From Pedobacter ginsenosidimutans (GTDB lineage: Bacteria; Bacteroidota; Bacteroidia; Sphingobacteriales; Sphingobacteriaceae): DNA of 64,000 bases. The notes under the pieces are model-generated. The model saw nothing but the letters and a program-made list of their open reading frames with translations, searched no databases and was not told the origin of the DNA. The stretch is taken from positions 558,001 to 622,000 of the forward strand of contig NZ_LMZQ01000003.1 in assembly GCF_001442625.1 (NCBI RefSeq). The letters run 5' to 3'. The translations under genes and the position numbers were made by a program. This document shows, in pieces, positions 61,302 through 64,000 of the stretch; the stretch's first letter is position 1, and each line of letters opens with the position of its first letter.

Positions 61302-61380
61302 GTCAGTTATCAGTCGCCAATTTTCAGTTTACAGTTGGCTACTTACAGTTAACCAGTTTAAACACTTAACCGATTAAACA
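61302..61380. repeat. CAGTT-rich intergenic repeat
   Basis: The gap between MoxR and DUF58 reads GTCAGTTATCAGTCGCCAAT, TTTCAGTTTACAGTTGGC, ACAGTTAACCAGTTT. The same CAGTT/AACTG words occur at 15061-15118 and 46885-46960. It interrupts an otherwise tight operon. Confidence 0.6.
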
Positions 61381-61383
61381 ACA

Positions 61384-62730
61384 TTGAAAAAATTCTTTCA
61401 GCAATATTATAACAATCTATTCCTAAGCGATCGCTTATTTGCAGCTTTAGGCCTCTGCATTGTGCTTTTTTTGTTGAAGTTCTTTTTTGCGTGGCTGGGC
61501 GATATCCCTGAAATTGCCACCGGTGCTGTATTTGTTTTATTTTTTATCGATATTTTTATTCTATACCGAAATACCCAAGGGATTGATGCCAAAAGAATTA
61601 CCTCAAAACGTTTGAGTAATGGCGATGAAAATCCGATACAAATCGAAATCAAGAATAGGTATGGTTTTGGGGTAAATGCGAGGGTGATTGATGAAGTACC
61701 TTTTCAGTTTCAACTCCGGGATAAAGATTTTAAGCTTCACCTAAAATCTGCTGAAGTAAAATCGATCCACTACAACCTACGGCCAACGAAACGTGGCGAG
61801 TACGATTTTGGCTTTATTAGAGCGTATATCAGTTCACCTCTGGGCTTAATCAACCGCCGTTATAACTTTGATGGCGCCAGGATCCTGCCTGTTTTTCCTT
61901 CTTTTATTAATCTTGGTCAATACGAATTGATGGCCGCCTCGCGCTATTTAACAGAATTCGGGATTAAAAAAATCAGGAAAGTTGGACAAAGCAGCGAATT
62001 CGACCAGATTAAAAATTATGTAGGTGGCGACGATATCCGTACCATTAACTGGAAAGCTACCGCCAGAAAAGGTGGCTTAATGGTGAATACCTATACAGAC
62101 GAGAAATCGCAGAATATTTATTGCGTTATTGATAAATCGCGTGTAATGCGCATGCCTTTCGAAGGATTAAGCCTGCTCGATTATGCTATAAATGCAACCG
62201 TTGCACTTTCGAAAGTGGCCATGCTTAAAGAAGATAAGGCAGGTTTAATTACGATATCTGAAAATATCGGCGCTGTTGTACCAGCTGATCGTAAAGCTTC
62301 TCAGCTTGGCAGCATTATGAATGTGCTTTACAAAGAAAAAACAAGATACCTTGAAAGTAATCTCGAGGCTCTATATTCCGCGGTACGATCAGTAGTGAAA
62401 CAAAGGGGGCTTTTGGTTTTCTTTACCAATTTCGAAAGTTTATCGGCACTACAAAGACAGTTACCTTACTTAAAAAGAATAGCAAAATATCACTTATTGG
62501 TTGTGGTATTTTTCGAAAATACAGAACTAAAAGAATTAAGTACAGCACCTGCAAAAGATGTAGAAGGCATTTACCACAAAACCATCGCCGAGAAATTTAT
62601 CTACGAGAAAAAACTAATGGTTAAGGAACTCAACAAACATGGTATATTAGCTATCCTTACCCCTCCCCAAAAACTTACTGTTAATGTAATTAACCAGTAT
62701 TTGGCGTTAAAGGCACAACAGCGAATTTAG
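61384..62730 (+). CDS. DUF58 protein (MoxR partner)
   Basis: 448 residues. Two N-terminal helices (ALGLCIVLFLLKFFFAW, ATGAVFVLFFIDIFIL), a beta-rich middle, and the DUF58 signature near 200-225 (SEFDQIKNYVGGDDIRTINW, KATARKGGLMVNTY), followed by a VWA-like domain (about 250-440, NIYCVIDKSRVM, LVFFTNFESLSALQR). MIDAS residues are only partly conserved. Starts with TTG 61384, since an in-frame TAA lies at 61375-61377. It ends the RDD/SpoIIM/MoxR cluster. Confidence 0.92.
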   Translation: MKKFFQQYYNNLFLSDRLFAALGLCIVLFLLKFFFAWLGDIPEIATGAVFVLFFIDIFILYRNTQGIDAKRITSKRLSNGDENPIQIEIKNRYGFGVNARVIDEVPFQFQLRDKDFKLHLKSAEVKSIHYNLRPTKRGEYDFGFIRAYISSPLGLINRRYNFDGARILPVFPSFINLGQYELMAASRYLTEFGIKKIRKVGQSSEFDQIKNYVGGDDIRTINWKATARKGGLMVNTYTDEKSQNIYCVIDKSRVMRMPFEGLSLLDYAINATVALSKVAMLKEDKAGLITISENIGAVVPADRKASQLGSIMNVLYKEKTRYLESNLEALYSAVRSVVKQRGLLVFFTNFESLSALQRQLPYLKRIAKYHLLVVVFFENTELKELSTAPAKDVEGIYHKTIAEKFIYEKKLMVKELNKHGILAILTPPQKLTVNVINQYLALKAQQRI

Positions 62731-62761
62731 TCACGAGTCCTTAGTCTGTAGTCCAAAGTCG

Positions 62762-62789
62762 GACTCATGACTGAAGACTACTGACTTTA
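62762..62789. repeat. Left 28-bp direct repeat of RAYT module B
   Basis: GACTCATGACTGAAGACTAC followed by TGACTTTA, identical to 63494-63521 in the same orientation. Both lie in an AGTC-rich stretch that also has TAGTC and GAGTCC words outside the exact match. Confidence 0.88.
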
Positions 62790-62794
62790 ATCCT

Positions 62795-62816
62795 CGGTCT
62801 GTGTCCTCACAGACCG
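62795..62816. repeat. REP palindrome, left side of RAYT module B
   Basis: CGGTCTGTG (62795-62803), loop TCCT, CACAGACCG (62808-62816). Perfect 9-bp arms. Its loop is oriented opposite to the right-hand copy, so the two are inverted around the gene. Confidence 0.9.
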
Positions 62817-62824
62817 AAATAAAA

Positions 62825-63385
62825 TTAAAGGAGATTCCTATAATCAGTTAAAAATCCAAAATTGTCTATACCAGTTTCGTAAAATCTGGCAGAAGACCAT
62901 TCATAATCTTCTGGTTGTTCACTTAGTTGCCATTGCACTTGTAAAGGATTATAATGTATATAATCTATTTTTTGCTCAAGTTTATCCTGCGTATCCAAAA
63001 GAATAGCTAAGGGATCACGCTGCCATAAACGAAAATTTCTTTCGCCATCAGATACTTTAAAATATGGCAATGCATCTGGATGATTAAGTTTTAAATCCTG
63101 AAAAATTTGATGAGAAGTGTACTTGTTAAAACTTGCATGAGGCATTTCTTTTCCATTAGTTTCAATCATTTGCCATATTAAATGTAAATGATTTGGCATA
63201 ATCACAAAAGCATAAACGATAATTTTCTTTCTCTTTACAAGCACCCTTAAGGTATCTATTAATATGGTTTTGTACCTGGTTTGAGAAAATATCTTTTTCC
63301 AGTCTTTAACCGTATCCGTCCAAAAATATACTTCACCCAAAAGCATTTTTGAGTTGCGATCTTGTTTGAAAATATTATTGTCCAT
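62825..63385 (-). CDS. REP-associated tyrosine transposase (RAYT), module B
   Basis: 186 residues, HUH motif NHLHLIWQM and catalytic tyrosine in IDYIHYNPLQVQW; RNFRLWQRDPLAI is a family segment before it. It differs widely from the module A transposase (shared only at the motifs). ATG at 63385. Flanked by inverted palindromes at 62795 and 63415 and by a 28-bp direct repeat outside them. Sits between the DUF58 gene and the nucleoid-protein gene; no gene is disrupted. Confidence 0.92.
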   Translation of the reverse strand: MDNNIFKQDRNSKMLLGEVYFWTDTVKDWKKIFSQTRYKTILIDTLRVLVKRKKIIVYAFVIMPNHLHLIWQMIETNGKEMPHASFNKYTSHQIFQDLKLNHPDALPYFKVSDGERNFRLWQRDPLAILLDTQDKLEQKIDYIHYNPLQVQWQLSEQPEDYEWSSARFYETGIDNFGFLTDYRNLL

Positions 63386-63414
63386 TATTTAAAAATAGAA
63401 AATAAAATTTAGTT

Positions 63415-63438
63415 CCGGTCTGTGGGGACACAGACCGG
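63415..63438. repeat. REP palindrome, right side of RAYT module B
   Basis: CCGGTCTGTG (63415-63424), loop GGGA, CACAGACCGG (63429-63438). Perfect 10-bp arms. Its reverse-complement loop (TCCC) is close to the left copy loop (TCCT). Confidence 0.9.
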
Positions 63439-63493
63439 GGAATTGGCACAACAAAGGATTTAGTCCTCAGTCTTGAGTCCGTAGTCTAAAATC

Positions 63494-63521
63494 GACTCAT
63501 GACTGAAGACTACTGACTTTA
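63494..63521. repeat. Right 28-bp direct repeat of RAYT module B
   Basis: Exact copy of 62762-62789. It is preceded by GAGTCCGTAGTCTAAAATC, similar to the left flank, so the duplicated stretch is about 50-60 bases when mismatches are allowed. Confidence 0.88.
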
Positions 63522-63530
63522 GACTAAAAC

Positions 63531-64000
63531 CTACTCCTCTTCCCTAAAATACACTTTGTAAAAGTTCATCGATTTATCATCGTCGTAACCTTTTTCGATC
63601 ATATCTTTATTGCCATGAATATAGATGTGGAAGTTCTTATCCAGCTTTAATACGCTTTTATAGGCACGGGCCTGTTTTTTAACAGCAGATTCGGCGATTT
63701 CAAAATTATCGGCAATCGGACTTTCGTACTCTTGCTCGTAATTCTTCTTATAATTTTTGAACGATTCAATCCCTTCGGCATTACCAATTACTTCATTACC
63801 GAATTCCTCAATATCGAAGGTTTCTTTTTCTTTGAAATACTTCATCGAGCGGTTTAAGAGATCGATTTTATCTGCTTTGCTGATTTCGTAATCATCATCC
63901 AGTTTCTGCGTAACAAAGTTTTTGTAAACCCCTAAAACATTACTGGTTTGGTTATAGCTGTCGTTCCTGATTTTCAGCTTCAAGAATTCATCTTTCCAGT
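63531..64000 (-). CDS. Nucleoid-associated protein (NdpA/YejK-like), C-terminal part (partial)
   Basis: The frame continues beyond the right edge: the last codons read WKDEFLKLKIRNDSYNQTSN into the window, so the apparent start at 63983 is not real. The visible 156 residues end in KLDKNFHIYIHGNKDMIEKG and YDDDKSMNFYKVYFREEE, the C-terminal pattern of the 37-kDa nucleoid-associated protein family. The rest would be about 180 residues outside. Function is binding of the nucleoid; specific role unknown. Confidence 0.8.
   Translation of the reverse strand, partial: WKDEFLKLKIRNDSYNQTSNVLGVYKNFVTQKLDDDYEISKADKIDLLNRSMKYFKEKETFDIEEFGNEVIGNAEGIESFKNYKKNYEQEYESPIADNFEIAESAVKKQARAYKSVLKLDKNFHIYIHGNKDMIEKGYDDDKSMNFYKVYFREEE

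Overview
The window looks like a chromosomal segment of a Sphingobacteriaceae member, most likely Pedobacter or a close relative. The protein families point there: DUF4270, DUF4920 and DUF4369 proteins, a TonB receptor of the outer-membrane-beta-barrel type, a short GT5-like protein, and a SerB with a C-terminal ACT domain. So do the promoters, which follow the Bacteroidota pattern TTTG / TAnnTTTG, the scarcity of Shine-Dalgarno sequences, and the AT-rich intergenic DNA. No rRNA or tRNA gene was recognised. The genus call is inference; no database search was possible.

Layout. 1-7.7 kb: surface-polysaccharide cluster (end of an ABC exporter, glycosyltransferases of GT4, GT8-like, GT11 and GT2 type, an O-acyltransferase, a DUF268 protein), mixed in strand and visibly AT-rich. 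7.8-9.2 kb: an AAA/DUF4143 ATPase behind two tandem palindromes. 9.2-14.2 kb: translation/transcription operon rimP-nusA-infB on the minus strand, with a terminator-like hairpin in its leader. 14.2-22.3 kb: lipoprotein, YvlD-like protein, acyl-CoA dehydrogenase, membrane AraC regulator with a TonB receptor, flippase-like protein, panD and panC. 22.4-31.4 kb: GT5-like protein, DUF4270 lipoprotein, ssb, mutY, HU, TPR protein, a 29-residue basic protein, rng and radA. 31.7-36 kb: DUF4920 protein, ilvE, tryptophan dioxygenase, and a CLC transporter preceded by a fluoride riboswitch.

36-43.6 kb: a REP/RAYT module with a duplicated gene end, a serB-ACT gene with an epimerase, a ureohydrolase-like protein, a TlpA-type thioredoxin, a SUKH protein and purD. 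43.7-47.7 kb: a minus-strand group of enoyl-CoA isomerase, 2,4-dienoyl-CoA reductase, DoxX-like protein, DUF2071 protein, membrane methyltransferase and a small membrane protein. 47.8-55.6 kb: a large macroglobulin/TonB-plug hybrid, dcd, a phosphopantetheinyl transferase, lipB, a broken serine hydrolase, a GDSL lipoprotein, and DUF5684 and DUF2752 proteins. 55.6-62.7 kb: RDD (divergent) then SpoIIM, membrane protein, DUF4129, DUF4350, MoxR and DUF58. 62.7-64 kb: a second, unrelated REP/RAYT module and the end of a nucleoid-associated protein gene.

Most notable: the fluoride riboswitch with a CLC whose loop motif matches the fluoride-specific class; two different REP/RAYT systems within 27 kb, one of which has copied the 3' end of serB; a phosphoserine phosphatase carrying a gutted phosphoglycerate dehydrogenase and its ACT domain; a ureohydrolase with replaced metal ligands; and a terminator-like hairpin between the rimP promoter and start codon.
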